This document shows positions 1-7,437 of a DNA stretch of 60,077 nt, in pieces. Every line of letters starts with the position of its first letter. Position 1 is the first letter of the stretch. The stretch comes from Ruegeria atlantica (GTDB lineage Bacteria; Pseudomonadota; Alphaproteobacteria; Rhodobacterales; Rhodobacteraceae): assembly GCA_013032095.1 (NCBI GenBank), contig WQBJ01000022.1, positions 1-60,077 of the forward strand, in the 5' to 3' direction. The position numbers and the translations under genes are program-made. The notes beneath the pieces are model-generated. The model worked only from the letters and a program-made list of their open reading frames with translations. It was not told the origin of the DNA and searched no databases.

Positions 1-74
1 TGCCTACGGTTGTGACCCATGCAACACCGTCACGTTAGGGCCAGAACGAAGTGCGGATTAGGTCCAGTCGGGCG

Positions 75-1535
75 CTAACAGGCGCGGATGGCATCCGCGA
101 TCAGTTCCACCCCCGGTTCGATCCGGTCCTGCCGGATAGAGGAATAGCCGAGACGGTAGAAATTACGAGGCTGATCCGGTCCTGAAAAGAACGGTGCGCC
201 CGGTTCGATATGGACGCTCTGCTCCTGCAGTGTGTGTGCAAGGTGGGTTGTATCGACATGCTCGGGTGCTGACATCCATAGGGATGATCCCCCCATGATG
301 CCACGACCTGCCACTGTCAGCCCGTGTTGTTCTACCGCCTTGTCGAGCGTTTCGCGCCGATGTGCCAGCGTTTCGGACATGCGCCTGATCTGAGCGTCAT
401 AGTGACCGAGTGAAAGGAAGTACGCCGCCGTCCTTTGGATATGCCCCGGTGGGTGCCGCAGCACCAGCGAACGCAGCGCCCGCGCCTCGCGGATAAAGGG
501 CTCGGAGCCGACCATGTAGCCAAGTCGCAATCCGGGAAATAGAGACTTCGAAAAGCTGCCTACATAGATCACCCGCCCGTCCCGGTCCATCGACTTCAAG
601 GCCGGAGAGGGTGCGCCAAGAAAGGCCATCTCAAATTCGTAATCGTCCTCGACCACCATCGCGTCCAGCTCACGCGCTCGTTCCAGCAGTTTGTGACGTC
701 GGTCTACGGGCATAGTTGCCGTCGTCGGGCTCTGATGACTTGGGGTAGTGAAGATGACATCGGTGTTGTCAGGCAGAGCATCCGGGGGCAGGCCGTCCCG
801 ATCAACAGGCAATGGGGTCACATCGCAATCCCAATGCTCCAGCAGGCTGCGTAGAGCGTAATAGCAGGGGTCTTCGATCACCGCGTTGAGATTGTGGGTC
901 AGTAAGATGCGCGAGGCGAGCCATAGCGCGTTCTGCGCGCCCATGGTGATCAATATCTCTTCGGGGCGGGCTGCGATGCCGCGGCGGGGCAGGGTGTGGC
1001 GGGCGATGAATTCAACCAACAACGGGTCGTCCTGATCCACGTAGTCGGCAGTCAGAGAAGCGAAATCCTTATGCCCAAGTGCTCGGACCGCGCAGAGCCG
1101 CCAATTGGCATGGTCGAACAGGGTTCGGTCAGCCTGTCCGTAGATGAACGGGTAGCGATAGTCGCGCCAATCGGCAGGTTTCGACAGCATGTCTCCGCCC
1201 GAGAACTTGCGAGCCAGAGCCTTGTCCCAGTCAACCGTTTCGGTCCCGCGTTGCAGCGGAGTGTATTTCGGCGGCACCGGCGCGTTCTGCGAGACATAAT
1301 AACCCGAGCGCCCCTTTGCGGTCAGGTAGTCATTGGCCAACAGCTCGGTATAAGCCAGCGTGACGGTGATCCGGCTGACGCCGAGATGCGCGGCCAGTTT
1401 GCGTGATGAGGGTAGCTTTTCCCCAACGTGAAAGCGCCCCGACAGGATGCCCTCGGCGATCATCTGCTGGATCTGCGCCTGCAGCGTGCCTTGTCCGTTG
1501 AGTTCAAGGAAGAAAGTGTCGACTGAGATTGCCAT
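75..1535 (-). CDS. MocR/PdxR-type transcriptional regulator (GntR HTH fused to aminotransferase-like domain)
   Basis: The 486-residue protein has a winged-helix GntR domain at about residues 12-82 (LPSSRKLAAHLGVSR is the recognition helix region). A fold-type I PLP-dependent aminotransferase domain follows from about residue 120 to the end. PLP-site features are visible: EDDYEFE near 296-302 and the Schiff-base lysine K330 in SFSKSLFPG. MocR proteins bind DNA as dimers and use PLP, or PLP bound to an amino compound, as effector. Regulated pathways include vitamin B6, GABA, taurine and ectoine use. The target here is unknown, because the gene stands alone at the window edge. A direct repeat that could be its operator lies 15 bp upstream of the start codon, so autoregulation is likely. 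The start gives a complete HTH domain. Confidence 0.9.
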   Translation of the reverse strand: MAISVDTFFLELNGQGTLQAQIQQMIAEGILSGRFHVGEKLPSSRKLAAHLGVSRITVTLAYTELLANDYLTAKGRSGYYVSQNAPVPPKYTPLQRGTETVDWDKALARKFSGGDMLSKPADWRDYRYPFIYGQADRTLFDHANWRLCAVRALGHKDFASLTADYVDQDDPLLVEFIARHTLPRRGIAARPEEILITMGAQNALWLASRILLTHNLNAVIEDPCYYALRSLLEHWDCDVTPLPVDRDGLPPDALPDNTDVIFTTPSHQSPTTATMPVDRRHKLLERARELDAMVVEDDYEFEMAFLGAPSPALKSMDRDGRVIYVGSFSKSLFPGLRLGYMVGSEPFIREARALRSLVLRHPPGHIQRTAAYFLSLGHYDAQIRRMSETLAHRRETLDKAVEQHGLTVAGRGIMGGSSLWMSAPEHVDTTHLAHTLQEQSVHIEPGAPFFSGPDQPRNFYRLGYSSIRQDRIEPGVELIADAIRAC

Positions 1536-1549
1536 AGCGCCTTATAGGT

Positions 1550-1579
1550 TGGACTTATTTCCGGGGCAATCTGGACTTA
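1550..1579. promoter_or_regulatory. Candidate MocR operator: direct repeat TGGACTTA x2
   Basis: Two identical 8-bp copies of TGGACTTA lie at 1550-1557 and 1572-1579, start to start 22 bp, about two helical turns. They sit just upstream of the MocR-type gene, which is read leftwards. Paired direct repeats at this spacing are a known operator layout for MocR/PdxR dimers. Assignment to this regulator is an inference from position and geometry. Confidence 0.6.
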
Positions 1580-1628
1580 ACGAATTTCCAAGAAATCGTG
1601 ATCATTCGGTTGACTGGGGCGAAACGCT

Positions 1629-1654
1629 AAACTAAATAACTAGAAATATAGTTT
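1629..1654. promoter_or_regulatory. Candidate ArsR-family operator (AT-rich inverted repeat)
   Basis: The arms AAACTA (1629-1634) and TAGTTT (1649-1654) form an AT-rich inverted repeat. A nested alternative is AACTA-N6-TAGTT. It lies immediately before the GGAG ribosome-binding site of the ArsR-type gene. Small ArsR repressors usually bind such AT-rich palindromes over their own promoter. The assignment rests only on position and symmetry. Confidence 0.45.
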
Positions 1655-1669
1655 AATGGAGTAAGCAAA

Positions 1670-1978
1670 ATGTGGGAAACCGCTGCAGCAGGTTTTTCGG
1701 CAATGGGGTCCGAAGCTCGGCTGAAGGTCCTGAGGACTCTGGTCCGAGCTGGACAAGCCGGATTGACCGTTGGTGAGATTCAAGAGCGGACCGGGATCGC
1801 GCCATCGACACTGGCGCATCATCTGCGGTTTCTAGCCGCTGGTGGGGTGGTCGAGCAAGAGAAAGTCGGGCGCAGTACGATCAACCGGGCTTGTTATGAC
1901 GAATTGAGGAATCTGGCGCAGTTCATTCTCGCCGAATGCTGCGCAGACGAAGTGGGAAAGGCCGCGAACGATGGCTGA
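1670..1978 (+). CDS. ArsR-family transcriptional regulator
   Basis: This 102-residue protein matches the size of single-domain ArsR/SmtB winged-helix repressors. The helix-turn-helix is in the middle (VGEIQERTGIAPSTLAHHL), followed by a beta-wing (VEQEKVGRSTINRACY). A vicinal cysteine pair near the C-terminus (LAECCADE) could bind a soft metal or arsenite or sense thiols; the usual ELCVCDL motif in the recognition helix is absent. The start has GGAG at 1658-1661. The stop overlaps the start of the following permease gene by 8 bp, so the two are translationally coupled. The gene probably represses this two-gene operon; the ligand is unknown. Confidence 0.9.
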   Translation: MWETAAAGFSAMGSEARLKVLRTLVRAGQAGLTVGEIQERTGIAPSTLAHHLRFLAAGGVVEQEKVGRSTINRACYDELRNLAQFILAECCADEVGKAANDG

Positions 1979-2999
1979 GCTAACGCAAAACCCCAAAGTG
2001 TCCGTAAAGGCGCTTGAACTTATCAAAACCCCCTGGGCGCTGATCGTGGTGATCCTCGCTGCTGTCGCCGTCCTAGATCCCGGAAACTGGGGAGAGGTTG
2101 TCACTTTTGCTGGTAAGGCCTTGGCTCATACCGGCCAGTACATCCTGTTTGCCGTGCTGCTGCTATCCTACCTCAAGGCAACCGGGGCCGAGGTGATGGT
2201 GGCCCGCGCGTTCGAAGGGCGTGAGACGCGGATGATCTTCCTTGCCGCGTTGTTCGGTGGGTTGGCTCCGTTCTGTTCCTGCGAGGTTATTCCCTTCATC
2301 GCCGGCTTGCTGGCGTTGGGCGCGCCGTTATCCGCAGTGATGGCGTTCTGGCTGAGTTCCCCTCTGATCGACCCGCCGACCCTGCTGATTACCGCAGGTG
2401 CATTGGGATGGCCCTTTGCAATCGGCAAAGCCGTCGCGGCTGTGGCGTTAGGTTTGTTTGGAGGGTTCGTCGTGCGCGGCCTGATGCGCTCGGGCGCGTT
2501 TGCCCAACCTCTGCGTGAATACAAACCGGCTGGCTGTTGTGGATGTGGTCCGAAACAGGATGACAAACCCGTCTGGCGGTTCTGGCAGGAGCCCGAGCGC
2601 CGTCAACGTTTCCGGTCCGAATTTGTTCACAACGGGTTGTTCTTACTGAAGTGGCTGGCGCTGGCCTATGTGCTCGAAGCGTTGCTGGTTAGCTATGTCC
2701 CCGCCGATCTGATCGCGCGTGTGGTGGGCGGTGAAGGCATCGTGCCCATCGTGATCGCGGCTCTGGTTGGGATGCCGGCCTATCTGAACTCGTACGTCGC
2801 GCCGCCGTTGCTAGCGGGGCTGACGGAGCAAGGGATGAGTGCAGGCGCGGCTATGTCGTTCATGGTCGCAGGGGCCGTGAGTTCGATCCCGGCGATGGCA
2901 GCAGTCTGGTCGCTGGTCAAACCGAGGGTCTTTGCCACCTATCTGGGGTTGGGGATTACCGGGGCCATCATTGCCGGTATGCTGTTCCAGATGATCTGA
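1971..2999 (+). CDS. ArsP/YraQ-family permease (DUF318)
   Basis: This 342-residue inner-membrane protein has about eight to ten hydrophobic helices. It carries the family hallmark PFCSCEVIPF near residue 105 followed by the SSPLIDPPTL segment. A cytoplasmic loop near residue 185 holds a cysteine cluster (CCGCGPK). Characterised ArsP members export trivalent organoarsenicals through conserved membrane cysteines. Other members of PF03773 have unknown substrates, so arsenical efflux is only a possibility here. Overlap with the upstream ArsR gene and the shared cysteine-rich character suggest an inducible export unit for a thiol-reactive compound. A strong bidirectional terminator follows directly after the stop codon. 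Confidence 0.85.
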   Translation: MAELTQNPKVSVKALELIKTPWALIVVILAAVAVLDPGNWGEVVTFAGKALAHTGQYILFAVLLLSYLKATGAEVMVARAFEGRETRMIFLAALFGGLAPFCSCEVIPFIAGLLALGAPLSAVMAFWLSSPLIDPPTLLITAGALGWPFAIGKAVAAVALGLFGGFVVRGLMRSGAFAQPLREYKPAGCCGCGPKQDDKPVWRFWQEPERRQRFRSEFVHNGLFLLKWLALAYVLEALLVSYVPADLIARVVGGEGIVPIVIAALVGMPAYLNSYVAPPLLAGLTEQGMSAGAAMSFMVAGAVSSIPAMAAVWSLVKPRVFATYLGLGITGAIIAGMLFQMI

Positions 3000-3002
3000 A
3001 GG

Positions 3003-3034
3003 AAAAACCGCCCGGAGGTGCCTCCGGGCGGTTT
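3003..3034. terminator. Bidirectional rho-independent terminator
   Basis: A GC-rich hairpin (CCGCCCGGAGG / CCTCCGGGCGG) with only a two-base TG loop is flanked by A-runs on the left and T-runs on the right. It can therefore end both the rightward permease transcript and the leftward transcript of the following gene. Confidence 0.9.
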
Positions 3035-3037
3035 TGC

Positions 3038-3430
3038 TTATTTGTTGGCCTCGCAGAGGTTCGGCAGTTTGAAGCGGTACCGTTCCTCTCCACTTTCGAC
3101 ATAGACGCGCTTTTCAACGCAGGCGGTGGTGCCGACAGTTCGGGCGATATGCTCTTTGGGTTCGTTGATGGAAGTGGCCGAGCCATCAGGCAGTTGCACT
3201 GAGGCAATGACGCCGTATTTCAGATCCCCGTTTACAGGAGTCGCCGATAGAACCGATACGGTCAGGTACGAGTCATGTTCGTGCGTACCATTGTCATTGA
3301 GCACCAGCAGCGCGCTTGCGATGGAGATCGTGCCAACAACCGCCACCACCAGCAAACCCCAGGTTTTCAGAAACGCATAGATTGATACGGCGCGGTGCGG
3401 GCCAAAGATCTTGGACAGAATGGTCAGCAT
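3038..3430 (-). CDS. Hypothetical membrane-anchored protein
   Basis: The protein is 130 residues and not recognised. One transmembrane helix lies at about residues 24-44 (TWGLLVVAVVGTISIASALL), preceded by basic residues. The remainder is a hydrophilic domain with two cysteines (TTACVEKR and LPNLCEANK) that would face the periplasm and could form a disulfide. The start is supported by AGGGA about 7 bp upstream. It stands between two terminators and is transcribed alone, convergent with the ArsP-like permease gene and downstream of trcR, from which a terminator separates it. Confidence 0.7.
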   Translation of the reverse strand: MLTILSKIFGPHRAVSIYAFLKTWGLLVVAVVGTISIASALLVLNDNGTHEHDSYLTVSVLSATPVNGDLKYGVIASVQLPDGSATSINEPKEHIARTVGTTACVEKRVYVESGEERYRFKLPNLCEANK

Positions 3431-3441
3431 GATTTCCCTGC

Positions 3442-3473
3442 GAAAAAAGCCCCGACCTTTTCAGACCGGGGCT
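3442..3473 (-). terminator. Rho-independent terminator of trcR
   Basis: Read leftwards, a GCCCCG...CGGGGC hairpin is followed by six T residues. It lies 10 bp after the trcR stop codon and separates trcR from the small membrane protein gene. Confidence 0.85.
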
Positions 3474-3482
3474 ATCTGAGCG

Positions 3483-4244
3483 TTAGGGGCGCAGATCGTC
3501 TTCGTCTTCTTCCTCGGTCCCGCCTTTGGGCAGGTTGAAGAAGCTGTCGGCGTCGATAATCGGCTCTTCGTCTTTCTCTTCCACTGGTTCATCAGACAGC
3601 GAGAAGGTTTCCAGACCCTCGATGGCGGTCGGGATCTTCGGTGCGGCGTCCATTTCCAGCGACTGTTCGGTCGAGACCAGCTTGCGGCGTTCGTCATCGC
3701 TCATGACGCCACCTTCGGCCGCTTTCTTGGCAGCGGCCTTCTGAACGATCGCGTCAAGCTCGGACTGCTTGCACAGACCAAGCGCCACCGGGTCGATCGG
3801 CTGCATGTTGGTGATGTTCCAGTGGGTGCGCTCGCGGATCGACTGGATAGTCGGCTTGGTGGTGCCGACCAGCTTGGCGATCTGACCATCACTGAGCTCG
3901 GGGTGGAACTTGACCAGCCAAAGGATCGAGTTCGGACGGTCCTGACGTTTGGACAGCGGGGTATAACGCGGGCCACGGCGCTTTTCTTCACCAGCGGCGG
4001 ACGGGTTGAACTTGAGCTTCAGCTTGTGCAGCGGGTTGTTTTGCGCTGCTTCGATCTCGTCCTGAGTCAACTGGTTGTTGGCGATCGGGTCGAACCCTTT
4101 GACGCCAGCGGCCACATCGCCGTCTGCGATGCCCTGCACTTCCAACTCGTGCATGCCTACGAAATCCGCGATCTGCTTGAAGCTGATCGTGGTGTTGTCC
4201 ACCAGCCATACGGCTGTTGCCTTGGCCATAAGCGGTTTTGCCAT
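3483..4244 (-). CDS. trcR: Cell-cycle transcriptional regulator TrcR-like (DUF1013)
   Basis: The 253-residue protein matches the alphaproteobacterial DUF1013 family. It has two HTH-like halves: an N-terminal one (VWLVDNTTISFKQIADFVGM) and a central one (SILWLVKFHPELSDGQIAKL, then GTTKPTIQSIRERTHWN). A long acidic C-terminal tail follows, ending in EEEDEDDLRP. The family is restricted to alphaproteobacteria; the name TrcR comes from a cell-cycle regulator in this family linked to the CtrA/CcrM network. The gene is monocistronic with its own terminator. No operator is recognised upstream. Family assignment is firm; the exact target set here is not visible. Confidence 0.85.
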   Translation of the reverse strand: MAKPLMAKATAVWLVDNTTISFKQIADFVGMHELEVQGIADGDVAAGVKGFDPIANNQLTQDEIEAAQNNPLHKLKLKFNPSAAGEEKRRGPRYTPLSKRQDRPNSILWLVKFHPELSDGQIAKLVGTTKPTIQSIRERTHWNITNMQPIDPVALGLCKQSELDAIVQKAAAKKAAEGGVMSDDERRKLVSTEQSLEMDAAPKIPTAIEGLETFSLSDEPVEEKDEEPIIDADSFFNLPKGGTEEEDEDDLRP

Positions 4245-4374
4245 CAGCCCGTCTCCTATAAATACATCTGTCCCGTCGCCGGAATTCGGCGGCCCCGTGA
4301 TCGTGGGGCAGGTTTCCGTTGTCGGGGAACTTGGGGCCTATATAGTCGCGGCAAGGCAAGAAGGGAAGAGGCGA

Positions 4375-5016
4375 ATGCTCTGGCGGATTTTGGGGCTAGT
4401 TTTGTGGACGTTCAGCGCAGCGGCCGCGCTGGCCGATGGCGAAAAGGTGGGTGAATTTGACTACTATGTCCTGTCGCTCAGTTGGTCGCCCAACTGGTGC
4501 GCGCGCGAAGGCGATGCACGCGGGTCGGACCAATGCGATGCGCGCCACGATCACGGTTGGATCATGCATGGACTGTGGCCGCAATACCATCAGGGCTGGC
4601 CTGCCTTCTGCCGCACACCCGAAGCTCCGCCGTCTCGCGCGATGACCCGAGATATGGCGGATATTCAGGGCTCACCGGGATTGGCGTGGCACCAATGGAA
4701 GAAACACGGTACGTGTTCGGGTTTGTCTGCGCGAGAGTATTTCGCGCTGTCGCGACAGGCCTATGAAGGCATCGAGCGTCCGCAAGTATTCCGCAAACTG
4801 GACTCGTCGGTCAAACTGCCCGCCTCGGTGGTGGAGGAGGCGTTTCTGCAAGCCAACCCCGCACTGGACCGCGATATGATCACCGTGACTTGCAATCAGG
4901 GCTACATCGAAGAGGTCCGCCTGTGCCTGTCCCGCGATCTTGAGCCCGTCCCCTGCGGCCGTGACGTGATCAAGGACTGCACAGCCAAGGACGCGTTGCT
5001 TGATCCGATTCGTTAG
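4375..5016 (+). CDS. Ribonuclease T2 family protein, exported
   Basis: This is a 213-residue protein from the ATG at 4375. An upstream in-frame extension is open but runs antisense through trcR, so it is rejected. The N-terminus is a signal peptide (MLWRILGLVLWTFSAAAALA). Both catalytic segments of RNase T2 are present: MHGLWPQY (CAS I) and WKKHGTCSG (CAS II), each with the active histidine. Six or more cysteines suggest disulfide bonds. The enzyme should act in the periplasm or outside the cell, cleaving RNA through 2',3'-cyclic phosphate intermediates for phosphate and nucleoside scavenging. Its stop codon shares the tetranucleotide TTAG with the stop of the convergent gene. Confidence 0.9.
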   Translation: MLWRILGLVLWTFSAAAALADGEKVGEFDYYVLSLSWSPNWCAREGDARGSDQCDARHDHGWIMHGLWPQYHQGWPAFCRTPEAPPSRAMTRDMADIQGSPGLAWHQWKKHGTCSGLSAREYFALSRQAYEGIERPQVFRKLDSSVKLPASVVEEAFLQANPALDRDMITVTCNQGYIEEVRLCLSRDLEPVPCGRDVIKDCTAKDALLDPIR

Positions 5017-5501
5017 AGCGTCCGGTTTTGGCACTCGCGGGCGTATTCCAGTGCCTTGGCGGTTCCCTTGAGGTCAATCGCCATCACCACTTCACCTGCC
5101 GGGTTGTAAACGGTCATCGTCCTGTTCTGAGCGATGGCGTTGATGAAACTCCGATCGGTGAAAAACACGGTCGCTCCCGGTACACGGCCCTGATTGAACC
5201 CAATTGCGGTGGCGTCAAAGCTCTTGCCGTCCAGCTCGAACCGGATCGGATAGCTTTTGCCTTGCTCGATTTCGCCCCAAGCCTTGTTGTAGACGGCGAA
5301 GTAGCCGCGATTGCCCAGCGCGTCATACCCGATGCGCACAACTGAGAGGTCCTGATACACCGTCTGGATCAGACACCCGTTGCCCAGCGCGGGGTCCATC
5401 ATGATGTTCCAGCCTTCGACAAATCCCTTGTCGATGAGTTCCTGCGAAAATGCGGCAGTGGCGGTAAAGGCGGCAAACGTGAGTGCGAAAAGGCGTTTCA
5501 T
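5013..5501 (-). CDS. Hypothetical exported protein
   Basis: The protein is 162 residues, with no confident family. The start at 5501 gives a clean signal peptide (MKRLFALTFAAFTATAAFSQ, cleavage near residue 20) and has GGA about 11 bp upstream. A longer in-frame start at 5564 would bury the signal peptide, so it is not used. The mature part is rich in beta-type alternation and has two cysteines (GNGCLIQ and ARECQN) that could pair. It vaguely resembles small periplasmic IalB-like proteins, but I cannot confirm this. It is convergent with the RNase T2 gene, with a four-base overlap. Confidence 0.65.
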   Translation of the reverse strand: MKRLFALTFAAFTATAAFSQELIDKGFVEGWNIMMDPALGNGCLIQTVYQDLSVVRIGYDALGNRGYFAVYNKAWGEIEQGKSYPIRFELDGKSFDATAIGFNQGRVPGATVFFTDRSFINAIAQNRTMTVYNPAGEVVMAIDLKGTAKALEYARECQNRTL

Positions 5502-5698
5502 AACTTTGTCCAACATCAAACGGATAGGGCCACAGTCATAGTACACGTCGCGTAGAGGAGGCAAAGGCTATTCTCGGCTGGCGCGGCCGCGATTGACGAC
5601 CTATGTGCATGGCGGAACCCGGCTATGCCTTGCCGGGCAGGCGCTTGAAACTCCGCTGTGGCACAATAGTTTTCGCTCTATAAACCAAGGAGCGAGCC

Positions 5699-6196
5699 AT
5701 GCCGCAACACCCAAGAACATTCTCTCACATCGGATTGTCTGTCCCAAACGTTGACGAAGCTGTAAAGTTTTATTCCGAAGTCCTTGGTTTTTACGTGATC
5801 ATGCCGCCAACGGACGTAGTAGAGGATGATACGGATATCGGTGTCATGTGTACTGATGTGTTTGGCCCGGAATGGAAAAAACTACGTATTGCGCACCTCG
5901 CGACTGCTGATCGCATCGGGTTCGAGCTTTTCGAGTTTCACGGTAATTATGTACCGGAAAACAACATCGACTTTCGCCAGAATGGCACGTTCCATTTTTG
6001 TGTCCAGGACCCGGATGTCGAAGGCCTTGTAGAAAAAATTGTGGCAGCGGGCGGCAAACAACGGATGCCGATCCGATACTATTACCCCGGAGAGAAACCA
6101 TACCGCATGGTCTACGTCGAAGACCCCTTTGGCATTGTCTTCGAGATTTATAGCCATTCCTACGAATTGACCTACTCGTCGGGTGCTTACACCTGA
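5699..6196 (+). CDS. VOC (glyoxalase/dioxygenase superfamily) protein
   Basis: This 165-residue protein has two beta-alpha-beta-beta-beta modules. The first begins with FSHIGLSVPNVDEAVKFYSE and ends with FELFEF. The second begins with FHFCVQDPD and ends with GIVFEIYSHS. The expected metal-ligand positions are filled (His in SHIG, Glu in FELFEF, His in FHFCV, Glu in VFEIY), so it is likely a metal-dependent enzyme. Substrate is not predictable: lactoylglutathione lyase, fosfomycin-type and ring-cleavage enzymes share this fold. The start has AAGGAG about 8 bp upstream. It is a single gene with a terminator hairpin after it. Confidence 0.85.
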   Translation: MPQHPRTFSHIGLSVPNVDEAVKFYSEVLGFYVIMPPTDVVEDDTDIGVMCTDVFGPEWKKLRIAHLATADRIGFELFEFHGNYVPENNIDFRQNGTFHFCVQDPDVEGLVEKIVAAGGKQRMPIRYYYPGEKPYRMVYVEDPFGIVFEIYSHSYELTYSSGAYT

Positions 6197-6220
6197 CAAG
6201 TTGGACAGAGTCTGGTGTGC

Positions 6221-6250
6221 AACCGGAAGAGGCGAAAGCTTTCCGGTTTC
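6221..6250. terminator. Terminator hairpin between convergent VOC gene and recR
   Basis: The arms AACCGGAA (6221-6228) and TTCCGGTT (6241-6248) form a stem, followed by a short T-rich stretch. It lies between two convergent genes and could serve both, though the T-tract is weak. Confidence 0.55.
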
Positions 6251-6266
6251 TGTCGTATTGCAATGC

Positions 6267-6860
6267 TCAGAGCTCTTTCCGCGCCCTCAACGCCGCCGTA
6301 ATCGTCCCGTCATCCAGATAATCCAGCTCTCCGCCAATCGGCACACCCTGTGCCAGTGAGGTCAGGCGGACCTGCCCCTCCAGCTGATCGGCGATGTAAT
6401 GGGCGGTGGTCTGGCCGTCGACGGTGGCGTTCAGGGCGAGGATGACCTCGGTGATCCCCTCAGCCATGACCCGATCCTTGAGGCGGGGGATGCGCAACTC
6501 TTCGGGGCCAACGCCGTCCAGCGCGGATAGGGTGCCGCCCAGAACGTGATAGCGGCCTTTGAAAACGCCCGCGCGTTCCATCGCCCATAGGTCGGCCACG
6601 TCCTCGACCACGCAGAGCTCTCCGGTCGCACGGGCCTCAGAGTCACAGATGTCACAGATATCGGTGGTGCCCACATTGCCGCAGTTCAGGCATTCGCGGG
6701 CGGTGACGGCAACCTGCTGCATGGCGTCTGAAAGCGGCGTCAGCAGCAGGGCACGTTTGCGGATCAGGTGCAGTACGGCGCGGCGAGCCGAGCGAGGGCC
6801 GAGGCCCGGCAGCTTGGCCATCAGGTCGATCAGGTTGTCGATATCGCTGTTCGAACTCAC
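6267..6860 (-). CDS. recR: Recombination mediator protein RecR
   Basis: This 197-residue protein is close to the usual length of about 200. The N-terminal HhH motif ([15 protein letters not shown]) is followed by a four-cysteine zinc finger ([16 protein letters not shown], about residues 57-72). A Toprim domain starts at [16 protein letters not shown]. RecR works with RecO and RecF to load RecA on gapped single-stranded DNA. The start is GTG with AGGAG upstream (about 9 bp). It is the last gene of the leftward dnaX-ybaB-recR set, a widely conserved cluster. Confidence 0.97.
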   Translation of the reverse strand: MSSNSDIDNLIDLMAKLPGLGPRSARRAVLHLIRKRALLLTPLSDAMQQVAVTARECLNCGNVGTTDICDICDSEARATGELCVVEDVADLWAMERAGVFKGRYHVLGGTLSALDGVGPEELRIPRLKDRVMAEGITEVILALNATVDGQTTAHYIADQLEGQVRLTSLAQGVPIGGELDYLDDGTITAALRARKEL

Positions 6861-6880
6861 GGCGCGTGCTCCTGCAAAGG

Positions 6881-6902
6881 GGCCGGGCAGATGTGCCCGG
6901 CC
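6881..6902. other. Perfect hairpin between ybaB and recR
   Basis: GGCCGGGCA and TGCCCGGCC form a 9-bp perfect stem with a GATG loop. No T-tract follows in either direction. It could stabilise the 3' end of the ybaB message or lower readthrough into recR rather than act as a full terminator. Confidence 0.6.
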
Positions 6903-6924
6903 GGTATTCCGTCAGGAGTGTCTA

Positions 6925-7269
6925 TCAGAACGGCAGCTTGATGTCTGCTGGCAGGCCCATGCTTTCGGTCAGTTTTGCCATCTCGGCCTGAGAGCGTTCA
7001 GCCGCTTTGGTCTGCGCGTCCTTGATGGCGGCGAGGATCAGGTCCTCGACCACTTCCTTGTCGTCGCCATTGAAGATCGACGGGTCGATATCCAATCCCT
7101 TCAGCTCACCTTTTGCGGTGGCAGTTGCCTTCACGAGACCAGCACCGGATTCGCCCACGACCATGAGGTTGTTCAGCTCTTCTTGCATTTCCGTCATCTT
7201 GGTCTGCAAATCCTGCGCGGATTTCATCATCTTGGCCATGTCGCCCAGACCGCCGAGTCCTTTGAGCAT
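6925..7269 (-). CDS. YbaB/EbfC family nucleoid-associated protein
   Basis: This is a 114-residue protein from the ATG at 7269, chosen because AGGAG lies 8 bp upstream and the sequence MLKGLGGLGDMAKMMKSAQ is the usual family N-terminus. A longer frame upstream lacks a ribosome-binding site. The body is the typical helix-rich dimerisation and DNA-binding region (MQEELNNLMVVGESGAGLV, then KGELKGLDIDPSIF). YbaB binds DNA and compacts it; the gene is almost always paired with recR and dnaX, as here. Its role in RecR-linked repair is suggested by that context. Confidence 0.95.
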   Translation of the reverse strand: MLKGLGGLGDMAKMMKSAQDLQTKMTEMQEELNNLMVVGESGAGLVKATATAKGELKGLDIDPSIFNGDDKEVVEDLILAAIKDAQTKAAERSQAEMAKLTESMGLPADIKLPF

Positions 7270-7437
7270 AGGTATTCTCCTGTAGATCGCTTTGCCGTCT
7301 AAATACGGATGGCGTACGCGCGGCACAAGGGGCGAGGGCGCTCGCGCCTGCCGGGCCCAAGTACGCTTATGGGTGTCGGAGTTAGCTGATGGCCCGTGGC
7401 GGGCGCGGGAGTGTTTCCTTGTTGGGAAAGGATCGGG

